Source of the DNA: Mytilus edulis
Taxonomy: Eukaryota; Mollusca; Bivalvia; Mytilida; Mytilidae
NCBI RefSeq assembly: GCF_963676685.1
Contig: NC_092345.1
Span: forward strand, 43,111,838-43,175,837
Reading direction: 5' to 3'
DNA length: 64,000 nucleotides
Part shown: one piece after another, positions 1 to 11,115 of the stretch
Layout of the letters: the number at the start of each line of letters is the position of its first letter
Numbering within the stretch: position 1 is the stretch's first letter
The notes under the pieces: generated by a model
Seen by the model: the letters and a program-made list of their open reading frames with translations, nothing else
What the model was told of the DNA's origin: nothing
The model's database searches: none
Program-made: the position numbers and the translations under genes

Positions 1-51
1 GTCCTGGGTTAGGACCCCCCCTTTTTTAAAATGGCTGGATCCGCCCCTGCG
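1..51. repeat. Truncated end of the ggatccgcccc MITE family
   Basis: 'gtcctgggttaggacccccc' to 'ggatccgcccctg' matches 2455-2503 and the right part of 4502-4662. The rest lies outside the window. Confidence 0.6.
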
Positions 52-1584
52 ATTTCAACTTCTACCAAAATTTAACTCTAAAATAAGAATCGTATAACGA
101 ATATAAACATCCATCATGTGTGCAGATATGATTACGGTAATGGGTCCTGAGTGCACTTTGTATGTCCTGAGTGCACTCAGGAGGTCCTGAGCGGTTGTTT
201 AGACGTACCCGAAGAATAAATCATTTCCTGAACCTAAAATACATTTATCTGTTATTAAAGAAAATTCGCCTAAAACATTCTCTCATATATTTAAACAATT
301 AATTGTAAAATAATTAATTCAGCGTCGGACTTTCTGTCTGTTTACTAATACTTTTCTTGTTCAGTTTAGTTTATACCCATAACAGATGAACGGAAATAAG
401 TACTTTTTTTTAAGGAAAATTTACAACTAGATGAACGGAATTAAGTACTTTTTAGGAAAATTTACAACTCAAATTTTCAAAAACAAAATTCTACACTTTT
501 TACCTGGATGTTTTTCTCTGTCTCGAAGCCGCAACCGTTGACCCCGTATCAAACGTAGCGACCAACACCTCACATGACGTATTCTCGATGTTGAGGTATT
601 GACAATATACAATCACATTTATCAATATACAGCAAGTAAGTAATTTGGTGTTGAATGCCAGTAGATCAGAATTTGTTAATTGAACTTTACCTGTTTAAGG
701 GGCACTAGCTGCCAAATTCATGTTCCTCATCGATTTTAATAAAATTCACATAACGGGTATATAGTGTTGAATTGTTTATTAAAATGTTGCGCACAATCTT
801 GGCTGATATGCATAAAACCATTATATTTCATGACACTGCATGAAAAAGAAATTGACTTATCGCATAATACCAGAACCAGAGACATATATATTGTATCTAA
901 TATCTCTGCCAGAACTAAAAAATAAACTACCGTAAGTCCACATAAGAGGGTATGGATTTGAATTGACAGAATAGAGAACAAAGGACAAAGAAAAAGAGGA
1001 ATAAAGAATAGTGAAAGAAAGAGAATAATGGAAAAAAAGTGTAAGTTATTAAAAATATAACTAAAAAAAGAAGACAGAAAAAAAGACACCCCTCCGAGAC
1101 GAGCCTTACATGCACTGTTATTACCCAAGGTTAATTTTACGGCGGCTCATTTTATTTTGGCTTAGAAATAAACATAATTGACAAGTTTCCTTCCCCTGCA
1201 TTCTCGATCCCACATGTAAATAGCACGGTGATTTCAAAAAGACATTGATACATCATTACAACACTTGCCGTCAGTATTTGAATATATTGATTAAGAAGGT
1301 ATAGAAGATTAAGGCACGCACACTATTATCCACCACTGGCCTAAATAGTTAGTCCGCAAACAACGAGGGTCATAAAAACCCAGCACTTTGAACACAGCCA
1401 CCGGCATGGTGTGAATCTGAAAGCTTCCCACTATCCATTTCTACCCATAGGCATAGAAAACTTTTGCCTTTCATTTATCAAAAATGAAATATGTTGATAT
1501 TAATGGTATATAAGAATTATTGGGGAATTCAAACCATTCCTATTGTAAGTGATAATACTAAATTTATATCAGGGTGATTGAAAT
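52..1584. other. No gene recognised
   Basis: AT-rich sequence with a purine-rich low-complexity stretch (960-1090). Open frames here, including 736-1128 on the minus strand, are low-complexity and unlike any protein I know. Confidence 0.5.
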
Positions 1585-1735
1585 GAGGAAAAAAAGGGGG
1601 GATCAGGAGTTCAGGGCCCCCTGTTTGGGAAAAGAATTGGTTGATTATATATGGAATCACTGAGTCATGGCAGGAGCAGGCCCCTCTTAGGCAGTCGGTG
1701 GGCCCCACTTATGAAAAATTCTGGATCCACCACTG
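1585..1735. repeat. Dispersed repeat ending in ggatccacca
   Basis: Contains 'cccctcttaggcagtcggtg', also found at 25955-26053 ('cccctcttaggcagtcagtg'). The far end resembles the ggatccgcccc MITE family. Confidence 0.6.
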
Positions 1736-1869
1736 TGGTCATGGTGGTCTTCAGTTGTATTATCTTTTAAAAAAAAATTACACCTGTATAGTGTATATTC
1801 TTTAGTGTAAATCAAGGGAAAATACTGTGAACTATCTGTGCATTGGGGCTTATTAAAAGGTATTTCGGG

Positions 1870-2440
1870 GGGAAGAAAGAAGGGAGGGTGAGTCCATGGG
1901 AGGTAATCCCCACCCCTTTCAATTTTAGAATATGCTATTATCTTGTAAACGGTCCAGATCCCCATTCCTAAACCATATATATTCTTGAATGGGACGATAA
2001 AACAAATCAAATGAAATTAAAAGGAGGTCTTTGGGGGTTACCCCACCCTGTTCAATTTGAGAATGTGCTATTATCTTGTGAACGATCCAGATCCCCACCC
2101 CTAAACCATATATATTCTTGTCGGGGACTATAAAATTAATAATGAAATAAAATAAAAGTGAAGTCCCACCCCCTCTAGTTTGAAAACTTGTAAACGGTCA
2201 AGATCCCCACCCCTAAACCATATTTATATATTCTTGTATAGAACAATAAAACATATCAAAGGAAATATAGGGAGAGTCCATGGGGTTCACCCCCACCCCC
2301 CACATGTTTGAGAAACTTTTAAATGGTTGAGATCCCCTGTCATCCCGTGGTTAGGTGAAAAAATTTCTGGATCCCTGATCCCCACCCTCAAACCATATAT
2401 ATTCTTGTATGAGACAATAAAACAAATCAAATGAATATAG
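1870..2440. repeat. Degenerate tandem array, about 130-bp units
   Basis: Four to five units sharing 'aaaccatatatattcttg', 'acaataaaacaaatcaaatg' and 'cggtccagatccccac'. Bounded on the right by a MITE end (2455-2503). Units are diverged. Confidence 0.75.
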
Positions 2441-2454
2441 GACCATCCCCTTTG

Positions 2455-2503
2455 TCTTGGGTTGGGAACCCCCCCTTTTTAAAATGGCTGGATCCGCCCC
2501 GGC
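2455..2503. repeat. Truncated end of the ggatccgcccc MITE family
   Basis: 'cttgggttgggaaccccccc' to 'ggatccgcccc', nearly the same as window positions 1-51. Confidence 0.6.
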
Positions 2504-2724
2504 ATACCATCTAGCTAGCTATAAAGGCTTTAAAAATATGAAATCAAACAAGGAAATTAACAGTGTAGGCAACTGTTTTGAATTTAAAAAAAAGTCTTTT
2601 ACATAGATATAACAATGTTAAATTTTTTGTGCATTTATTTTTGCTTATCGTATTTTCAATAATGGACAAAATTGCATGATTGAATATTGTAATTTAAAAA
2701 AAATCAGCATACATGATATAAAAT

Positions 2725-2870
2725 GGGAAGTGGAAACTGGGAATTAGACAAAGAGACAACAACCCAATCAAAGAGCAGACAACGGCCGAAGGTCACCTAT
2801 GGGTCTTCAATGCAGTGAGAAAAATTCGGCACTGGTCTTCAGCTCATAAATATGTATCAGAAATGAAAAC
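2725..2870 (-). repeat. Retroelement 3'-tail fragment, minus strand
   Basis: 'aaagagacaacaaccca' plus 'agagcagacaacggccgaag' is the reverse complement of the tail at 43390-43720 that follows the reverse transcriptase element. 5'-truncated. Confidence 0.65.
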
Positions 2871-4390
2871 GAGATACAGCTTTCAGTTGTCTTAATAAAA
2901 ATCTTACAATAAGTTCTGAATATCAGAATATACAGTATTGCAAGATTCTCTAAAAATGTACACATAGAGCTGAAAAACTGTCAGTGACTGTAAAATTAAT
3001 CATGCTTACATAAAAGTCCATGGAGTCCATCTTAATATGCATACTCTCGTACAAAGGAATATAAGTATGCAATAGACATCAAGTTTTCAAAAATTACGAC
3101 AAGATCTTTATCAAGTAATAATTTCGGTTTGTTTAAATATTTCGGAGGTTAGTATGACCTCCTCTTTGGTGATGATGTTTTCGTTTTAAAGTTGGGAAAA
3201 TTGTTTGTACATGTACCAACAAAAATAAAAACACAAAGTCAATCTAGAATTATGTTTTTATCATTTTTTTATGTTTAGGTTGTCAGCAAGATGAAAAGGA
3301 CAAGTATGCAGTTCAAAATTCAAAATGTGGATAAGTTGAGGTTCTAGGTCTTACCTTTGCAGATTTTCATATTTTGCATGAATGAATTCAAAGGTTATAT
3401 GATGGACAGCAGAGAAAGAAAAAAACAACTTTTCAATTATCCTGCTCCTGGATAAATGTAAAACATCTTGTTTTTCGGTAAGTTTTATGCTCTGTTTTGA
3501 TAGTGTTAGTGCATTCATCTTTCCAGTCTTTCCTCTAAATTGTAAGTTTTTGGTGAGTGTTCACCATGAATTTCAGTAAGTAACTTGTGGATTTACATGT
3601 ATATACTCAAAATTTAGTACTAATATTAATGGGATTTTAGCATGACATCCTTCCAAATGCTTGTTAATCATGTTTATGTTCCAGAACATACAAGTATTTG
3701 GACTGTACACATACAGTCTGCCCAATTTTAAGAAGTTGGTCAAGTTTATTACAAACAAATGTATAGTACAGATCAACATAACTGAAATCTTTAATAAATT
3801 AATACAAAAAGTTTAATTGCAGTTAAAATAAAAACACAGGTTTGGTCGAGCTGGTACCAAACAGTACAAGTATACTTTAAATGGTCTGACTGTACACATA
3901 TGGTGGGACTAAGTTCTGGACCGTAAAAGTAAGATCCGAATACTGATATGGTCTGGAACATTTATACATGTCTTAAAATTAATATCAAACACATTGGTGT
4001 TTTTGAACTTGGTAATAAGTTATTTGATAGAACTATAATGTTTTGGGATATCAAAATCAAAAATATCCCATTTTTACTTTTAATAAAGAAGAAGGTTATT
4101 GATGTACATGATGTATGTTTAAATGTATATTAAAATGAGACAGCAAGCCAACAACACAAAAAATAAGGATAAAACATACATATTTTTTTGTATCAATGTT
4201 ATAATTTCCAATATGTTCAAAGAGTTCAAGGTATTTTTTCATTGAAATAAAACACAAATTGAAATCTGTCTGAACTTCAAAAGCTTAAAGAAATATTGTT
4301 TCTGTTGTCTGCATTTTGTATAATATATTGCAAATTCTTGTGAATAATGGAATGTTATTATAGTTGTCTAAAGTTTTAACATTGATCTTT
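2871..4390. other. No gene recognised
   Basis: AT-rich sequence without a credible coding frame. Short frames at 3573-3779 and 3948-4133 have no recognisable content. Confidence 0.5.
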
Positions 4391-4770
4391 ATACTGTAAA
4401 TTCATAAATTATTGCGTGCATTTATTATTGCGATTCTGTCATTTTAGACTTTAATAAATGCGATTTTAAATTTTACGATTTTGAGAAAAATCCTGTTTAA
4501 TCCAGTGGCGGATCCAGGGGGGGGGTTCCGGGGGTGCGCACCCCCCCTTTATTTTTGCCGATCAATGCATTTGTATCGGGACATATGTTTTGCACCCCCC
4601 CTTTGCCCTGGGTGCCCTGGGTTAGCACCCCCCCTTTCGAAAATTCCTGCATCCGCCCCTTGTAATCCATATAAAATATTTCATAATGCGAGTTTAAATT
4701 ATTGCGTTTACAACTCCGTTGCATTTTTCGCAATAAAAAAAAACTCGCATTAATTCCGAATTTACAGTAT
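4391..4770. mobile_element. MITE with TACTGTAAATTC ends, host of a nested MITE
   Basis: Left end ATACTGTAAATTCATAAATT; right end is the complement of ATACTGTAAATTCGGAATTA. Internal 'attgcg' motifs are mirrored on both sides. The G-rich element at 4502-4662 sits in the middle, so insertion order can be read: this element is older. Confidence 0.78.
4502..4662. mobile_element. G/C-run MITE (ggcggatcc ends), nested
   Basis: Starts GTGGCGGATCC with a long G-run and ends in a C-run plus GCATCCGCCCC. The right end recurs at 1-51 and 2455-2503 ('tggctggatccgcccc'). Short open frames across it on both strands are by-products. Confidence 0.75.
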
Positions 4771-4856
4771 ATATATATATTATGTATATAACTTGGGAAA
4801 ATACCCAAATGTTATAAAGAAGAATAAATTAATTGATTGTTATATGGTATTAGAAT

Positions 4857-4984
4857 AGGAAGATGTGGTATATTGCTAATTTGACAACCCTCCATCAGAG
4901 ACCAAAGGATGTAGGCCGTTAGCAACTGATGACACTGGACAACCTTTAACAATCAGTAAAATCCATACCGCATAGCTATTTTTA
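4857..4984. repeat. Dispersed mussel repeat, degenerate
   Basis: 'aggaagatgtggtatattgc' to 'ccataccgcatag' matches the 7687-7952 family with many changes. Confidence 0.6.
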
Positions 4985-5639
4985 TTGAAAATCATATTAT
5001 TGCTACATGTATGAAAACAATTTTGTATAATCCATTACTTTAGATTTTATTGGTTCTTTTTCAGAAGGATTGAAATTCACCACCTAGAATAAATGGAGAA
5101 AACATAGAAACAAGACCAGAATAAATTCAAAGACAAAAGTTGGATCAGTTATTATTTTCATCTCTCAGTCAATGATTTGAAGTTCTTTTAAATTCCAAAA
5201 AATATTGAAACCACAATAATGTCAAAGTTCTGTGCTGAATGTCCAAAAAGTGGACTATACCATCAAACAATGCTGGATGATAAGAAACTATTAATGTTTT
5301 GTGTTGAGGGATATTGTGAAAAAAATAGATTTACTTAAATAGCTACTAGTATGTTAAGCCTAACAATAGAGTTTTTATTCATTTCAAATGGCAAATAATT
5401 GTGTTTCAAGAAAGTATTCTATAATTCATGAATAAACATATATTGATACTTACATTATCTGCTTTGTTGTTTAAAAGTTTAGTTTTGAACAGTTAAAGAA
5501 CAATATGCTAAATTAACATTTCCCAAGAAAAAAAGATATTTAATTAAAAAGATTCATCTTATAATAATTTACTACCAAATAGAATACATTGTAACATACA
5601 CATTACTGTTTATTTATATCTATATATTTACAATTAGAA
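4985..5639. other. No gene recognised
   Basis: AT-rich stretch with no coding or repeat feature I can support. Confidence 0.5.
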
Positions 5640-5862
5640 TCCCATAGGATTTTAATTTGTCCCATGGGATATTTAAAATCCCATGGGATAATAAAAATCC
5701 CATGGGATTTTTTTTGTCCCATGGGACAACAAATATCCCATGGGACTACAATAATCCCATGGGACCAAAAAAAATCCCATGGGATTTAACCAAAATCCCA
5801 TGGGATAATGGTAAATCCCATGGGATTTTGCCCTGTCCCATGGGATATTGAAAATCCCATGT
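5640..5862. repeat. Tandem palindrome array: CCCATGGGA every 19-21 bp
   Basis: Ten intact CCCATGGGA cores at 5661, 5680, 5699, 5718, 5737, 5756, 5776, 5797, 5817 and 5837, with degenerate units at both ends (5641 and 5856). Spacers are A/T-rich and variable while the palindrome is kept. It lies just outside the left edge of the duplicated block. The open frame across it is repeat-derived. Confidence 0.93.
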
Positions 5863-7095
5863 TTTTATAATTCAAATTGCAAAATAAATATGAAAGTAAC
5901 TGTAGAAAACCAATGAAATTATTGAATCCCATGTAATTCTGCACATTTTGGTTATATACATGATATTGTAGCTCTTGTTTGAGGCGGCGGCGGATTTGCA
6001 AATGAGTGTTTTGCAAATTAAAAGTGTCCAGTGTTTTGTAATAAAGATAAATAAAATAAGAAATAAACAAACACACATAAATTCATACATCATAAAATTA
6101 GAATAAAGTCATGGAATCAATTTAAATTATACATTAATCTAGCCTCTATTCGTTCAAACAAAAACAAAAAAGAAGAAAAAAGGAGACATTGGCAACGATG
6201 TTGAGAAAAAAATCGAAATAAGTTTTTGTTTTTTTGTTTCAAAAATTTATAAAAAATTCTCTTTTCTTCGTAAATCAGTTCATTAGTTAATTTAATGCAG
6301 TATACAAAAATAGGCAATGTCGATACATAATAATGGATCCGTGATTGTATCTGGTTTTTTTAAAGATTTTTTTGGGTCCTGGTTCTTTTTCGCACAATTA
6401 CGTAAAAGGCCAAAGGCCAAAATTAATGACCCCACTTTTCGTTGTGCATATAGTTCTTTTCAATTAGAGTGTATTTTTTCTTATTTATTTTTCTTTCCCT
6501 CCCTTTTTCGTTTCTTTTTTTTCGTGTGGTGGAAATTCAAGAAGAGAGGTGAAATAAACTTTTGGATGTTGTACTTTAACTGAGTTTGATATGGAAAGAG
6601 TGATTAGGCCAATTGCAAGAAGTTCATATTTACAGTTTTCGGAACATCGCTTGACTTGTCAATAGGGGTAAGGGTGTGTATTGGCTAAATTTGTAGAAAT
6701 GATCGCTTTAATCTTTCTGAATTTTTTAAGATATTTTTGGACTAGTACTATACATTACACATACAAAAGATTACACATACTATACATTACACAGACAAAA
6801 ATGGCAGGGTGCAATATTAATGAGACATAACGTTATAAAGAACTAACAGAGGAATTAATTGTGGTCTGTGGCCGTATAACACAAATTACTACACAAAACC
6901 AACCGTTTTATTGACAACACGTAGTTATCGAAATCAACACTTACAATTAAATTTCTAGTTATCATATCAACCAAGTTATATCGTTTATTTCAAACAGTCT
7001 TGTTTGCGTTTTATAAACATTTGCTGTTATTTGCAAGAGGTTTATTACTATGATATTATCAAAATGATTTTACATATAAATCAATCTATACATAC

Positions 7096-7338
7096 ATATG
7101 GGCTATCTGGATGTGTGTGACTATCACATTCATGGTACAAGGTCTTATTCATAATATCTTTGAATTTGTTCTTAACATCTTGGTTCTGCCAGTTCCAACT
7201 ATACATCATATCAACATTGTGGTAAGGGTTTGAACCGAGTTGATCATACAATGGCAAACTTTGACAGTTGCTTATTTCAGTTTTAGGATAGTAATAGATG
7301 AAGGCTAAGCACATCTCTTCTGCAGTTGACAATCCTCC
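7096..7338 (-). pseudogene. Copy C exon 10
   Basis: 243 nt (81 codons), acceptor TTTTAG, donor TAT|GTATGT. GGLSTAEEMC, LAFIYYYP and MYSWNWQN match gene B with a few substitutions and one codon lost (NKTLYHE against NKTNLYQD). No partner exon 11 was found downstream. Confidence 0.86.
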
Positions 7339-7455
7339 CTAAAAATAAACTTTTAAAGTTTTAAATACAAATTGACATTGACTTATAGAAACTACCCATG
7401 TGAAACAGATAGTCAAACAATGGACCGGAGAAGATATCAAATAAAACGGTGTGGT

Positions 7456-8228
7456 CACGTTTCTCCAACATTTGGTAATTAGACTAAAACAACATTAGGG
7501 ATTATGGGGTCCTCTTAAGGACTCGATCTTGATATCTACCTGTAATTCACCTGTTCTTGACCAAAATATTGTTAAAAAGGTATATATTTTTTAAAGATAC
7601 ATATATATATATAATTTTTAATAGTCTCCCAAAATTGTAAAAGTCCATATAGTCTAACACAGTAATGTAATTTTTTATTTTATATAAAAAAGATGTGCAT
7701 GGTATGATAGACAATGAGACAACTCTCTACAAGAGACAAAATGAAACAGAACTTAACAATTATACATAAAAAAGAAGATGTGGTATGATTGCCAATGAGA
7801 CAACTATTCACAAGAGACCAAATGACACAGACATTAACAAATATAGATCACCGTACGACCTTCAACAATGAGCAAAGTAATACCGCATAGTCAGCTTTAA
7901 AAGGACCCGAGAAAACAAATGTTTAACAATTCAAACGAGAAAACTAACGGCCTATTTTTTGTTGAATAACCTTTTTAATTTTGTAAATCAAATACGGCGG
8001 ATGAAAATAATAACGTAACCGTTTCTGGTTATACTCGACCAAAAATATATGGTTTGTTAATGTTTTGATATAAATATTTTTTAACAATATCCCTTTTTAC
8101 AATATTTTAGTTAAGACCTGATATAGTTGAATTACAGGTAATTATCACGATGCCAGTCCTTATGAGGACCCCATAATCCCTTATGTTGTTTTAGTCTAAT
8201 TATCAAATGTTGGAGAAACATGACTAAA
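7456..8228. mobile_element. MITE with about 110-bp inverted repeats, copy C only
   Basis: The left arm (about 7456-7570) contains 'gtttctccaacatttg' and 'gggattatggggtcct'; the right arm (about 8115-8228) contains their complements. Copy II lacks it: B 48795 runs straight into 'ttgtacgggtacatgcagct'. Two dispersed-repeat copies are nested inside at 7687-7952. Target duplication not resolved. Confidence 0.78.
7687..7952. repeat. Dispersed mussel repeat, two copies in tandem
   Basis: Two stretches of 'gatgtggtatgattgccaat' and 'gagacaact' type, the second continuing to 'cgtacgaccttcaacaatga' and 'taccgcatag'. Nested inside the MITE. Confidence 0.75.
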
Positions 8229-8879
8229 CCTAAAGATTTTTACCGGTACATGCAGCTCATGAGATTCGTAAAAAGCATGATTAAGTATTATCTAAGGGGT
8301 TTGTTTTAGAAAATTAATTTATACGAAGTTTGCCTGCCGTTAATTAACGTAGCAGCAGCTCGTTATGATTACCCACCCATTTAATTATTGTTCATGTGGT
8401 TATAAATTTAATATATCACATTATATTAGTATGTATTTTTCCTCTTTTGTAGATAGATCTTGATTGAGTTAGTATATGATTGGATCGGTAGTTTGCTTGC
8501 ATGTATTCATAGTGAAGGACTTTATATAAGTTTGAAGAATTTTGATTGTAATTAATATTAAAGGCTGCTCGTGTCGTTTCTTTATTAAATACTTTATACT
8601 CGTTTGAGCTTGGTGAATTAGAAAATCATACTTTTTATATAGCGTAATTTATACTTATGTTATGTTTTGGATTTCAAAATATTCGGGACGAAGCATTACT
8701 CAAGAGACATTATTTGAAATACACGTCTGATACATTCAAAAGTTATTACACAAAGTGGCCTTAACTTGAAAACATGATGAAGCACACTTCAAATAATTCA
8801 TCTCAAGAGTAAATATTTGAGCTTTTCGTATCCCTTTTCCTTTGAAACTACTGAGAGAAATTAAATCAAACTTGATCAC

Positions 8880-9470
8880 AATCACTATTATAGTATCTAG
8901 CTTAAAAAATGTATCCGATGATTGCTTGCCAACCAGCATGGCCGATATGGCTGAAATTAGACCGTAGTGGAATAATGGAGTTTTGGACATATATCTCTGA
9001 AACTAAAACATTTAAGGCAAATTTTACATGGTTCAAAATGTTCATCAAGTTGAGATCTATCTGTCCTGAAATTTTCAGATGTATCAGACAAACCTTTGTA
9101 GGGTTGCTACACTTGAATTGGTAATTGTTAGTAAATTTTGCAGTTTTTGGTTATCATCTTCAATATTATTAAAGAAAGAGATAAACTATAAACAGAGATA
9201 ATGTTCACAAAGCAACATCTACAAAAAGGTCAACAGGATCAAAATGATCCAACTGGATTTATTGCCCTTTAAAGTCAAATGTAACATTTTTTCTTGAAAT
9301 TTTTGTAGTCTTTTACAAGTCTTCCCCAGAGACAACTTTGACAAATTTAACAAAACTTGGCCATATGTATCATTAGGGTAGCTTATTAAAAAAAGTTTCC
9401 GATGACTCTGCCTGTCAACCATCATGGCAAAAATGGTAGGAAATAGAGCATAGTGGGGGAATGTAGTTTT
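8880..9470. repeat. Diverged repeat pair in copy C intron
   Basis: 'tatccgatgattgcttgcca' (8910) and 'ttccgatgactctgcctgtc' (9399) introduce similar stretches ending in 'ttttggacatatatctct' and 'ttttgacttatatctct'. Copy II has the equivalents at 49440 and 49915. Open frames here are not genes. Confidence 0.55.
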
Positions 9471-9975
9471 TGACTTATATCTCTAAACCATAAAGCAAAA
9501 ACTTATAACGGTTGCATTATTTCATGCACCAATTGTAAATAAAAATATATGGTGAGCGACACAGGCTCCTTGTAGTCTGTAGTTTAAATTTCGGTCAGTA
9601 GATTATCAAAACCGACATAAAAGAATGTGCGATAGATATATACCAGAGGAAGAAAATACTTAACTCAAAACATGTTTGTATAACCGAATCTTTAAAAATA
9701 GAGATAAAAATAAACCTAGACAATAAAATGTTAATATTGATACTTTAACCCTTTTCGTAGAGTTCATGATAGTGTTGCATTTGAATTGAAGTTATTCATG
9801 TTGCTACATGTTAAAAACTTTTGCAGACCTTTAAAACCAAATATCAATAAACAATAATTGGGGAGGGTTGTATTTATTTTCAACAAGAATGACTCGTGCA
9901 TGTATATCACACATCAACCTATGTATATCGGCCCCACCCATATATCTAGTTATAGTTAGGATAAATGGATGTTAC

Positions 9976-10035
9976 CAATGTCGGTTTAGTTCTACCTGTT
10001 GAATCGTAATGGCAGTCAATGGTTAAACTATTGCC
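9976..10035 (-). pseudogene. Copy C exon 9
   Basis: 60 nt, acceptor TTTCAG, donor TTG|GTAACA. Reads GNSLTIDCHYDSTGRTKPTL; the conserved GD is GN. The frame is open, but the exon belongs to a broken copy. Confidence 0.85.
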
Positions 10036-10937
10036 CTGAAAAAATAAAACAAGATCTATTGGAAGAAAGTAAAACACTATCTATTAAGATTGTCTGGGTT
10101 ACCAAGTATGTCACACTTATACAGATGCCAATCAATTGAATATAGATATTGCTACTACACATTTCCTTTTGGTCTCTTTTGATTTCAAAAATATGTTCGT
10201 ATTCACAAAACTATGATATTATCATAACGCTATGCTGAACCCGCAAAGTGGAAAGGGATTAATATAAGTTGCAAAACTTGTTTCCCAATCCACTATAAAT
10301 AAATATGTTTAAACTTAAATATGTGATAAAAGAAATTATTCAGCATCAATTTTGTTTGAGTCTAAACTAGTTTTATGAGCAATGATTTAGAGGATAGAGT
10401 ACAGTCAATTCATTTATAAAAATTAACGGTACAAAAATACATACATAATATGAGGAAGGCGCTACCTTAAATGCCAGCTTTATACTAAGACAATGTCCTA
10501 TATATATTGATTGGTAGTTGATTGTTTAACGTCCAGTGGCAAATATTTCATGCATGTTCAGAACGAATGTCCTAGGCTACGTCATATTGTTTATGTCTAA
10601 AATAAAATTATAAGTTCAGATGGAAAATGTTTAGGGAACGATCATTGAACTTGAAAAGGCAGAAGGGGTTATGGTATTTTTTCGAAAAAAATATTCTGAT
10701 TCCAAAATTGATGAATAAAAAATCTGTTCAAACAGAGGACAAAAAAAAATATTTGAATCCAGATCTTCACCAAAAATGATTTTATCTTTCAGATATGCAA
10801 AATAAATTTAACTTTTATATATCTTAAAACATTTAAAACTTCCCAAACCGCACAGGTAAGTCTGTACACAGTAGTTTTTTTAGGTGACAATGGCCGTATT
10901 TGACAATTTGTTATGATAAACCTTAATACTAAGTAGA

Positions 10938-11115
10938 TATAGGAAGATGTGGTGTGAGTACCAATGAGACAACTCTCCATACAAATAACAATTTAAAAAG
11001 TAAACCATTATAGGCCTTCAACACGAAGCCTTGGCTCACACCGAACAACAAGCTATAAAGGGCCCCAAAATTACTAGTGTAAAACCATTCAAACGGAAAA
11101 CTTACTAGTGTTAAA
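10938..11115. repeat. Dispersed mussel repeat
   Basis: 'aggaagatgtggtgtgagta' to 'ccattcaaacgg' closely matches 38700-38890. Confidence 0.75.

Noticed and set aside
736-1128. 130-codon minus-strand frame
   Set aside because: Phe/Leu/Ser-rich translation of a purine-rich tract, with no domain or paralogue support.
5657-5851. Plus-strand frame rich in PMG/IPWD
   Set aside because: It is only the translation of the CCCATGGGA array.
5640-5862. CRISPR-like look of regularly spaced short repeats
   Set aside because: The repeats are 9-11 bp palindromes with spacers of about 9-11 bp in a eukaryotic genome with introns and retroelements, and there are no cas genes. It is a tandem palindrome array.
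5872-6093. Exon 11 of copy C
   Set aside because: No PPPRQCP-type sequence or acceptor was found on the minus strand between the array and 7096. Homology with B starts inside intron 10, beyond its exon 11.
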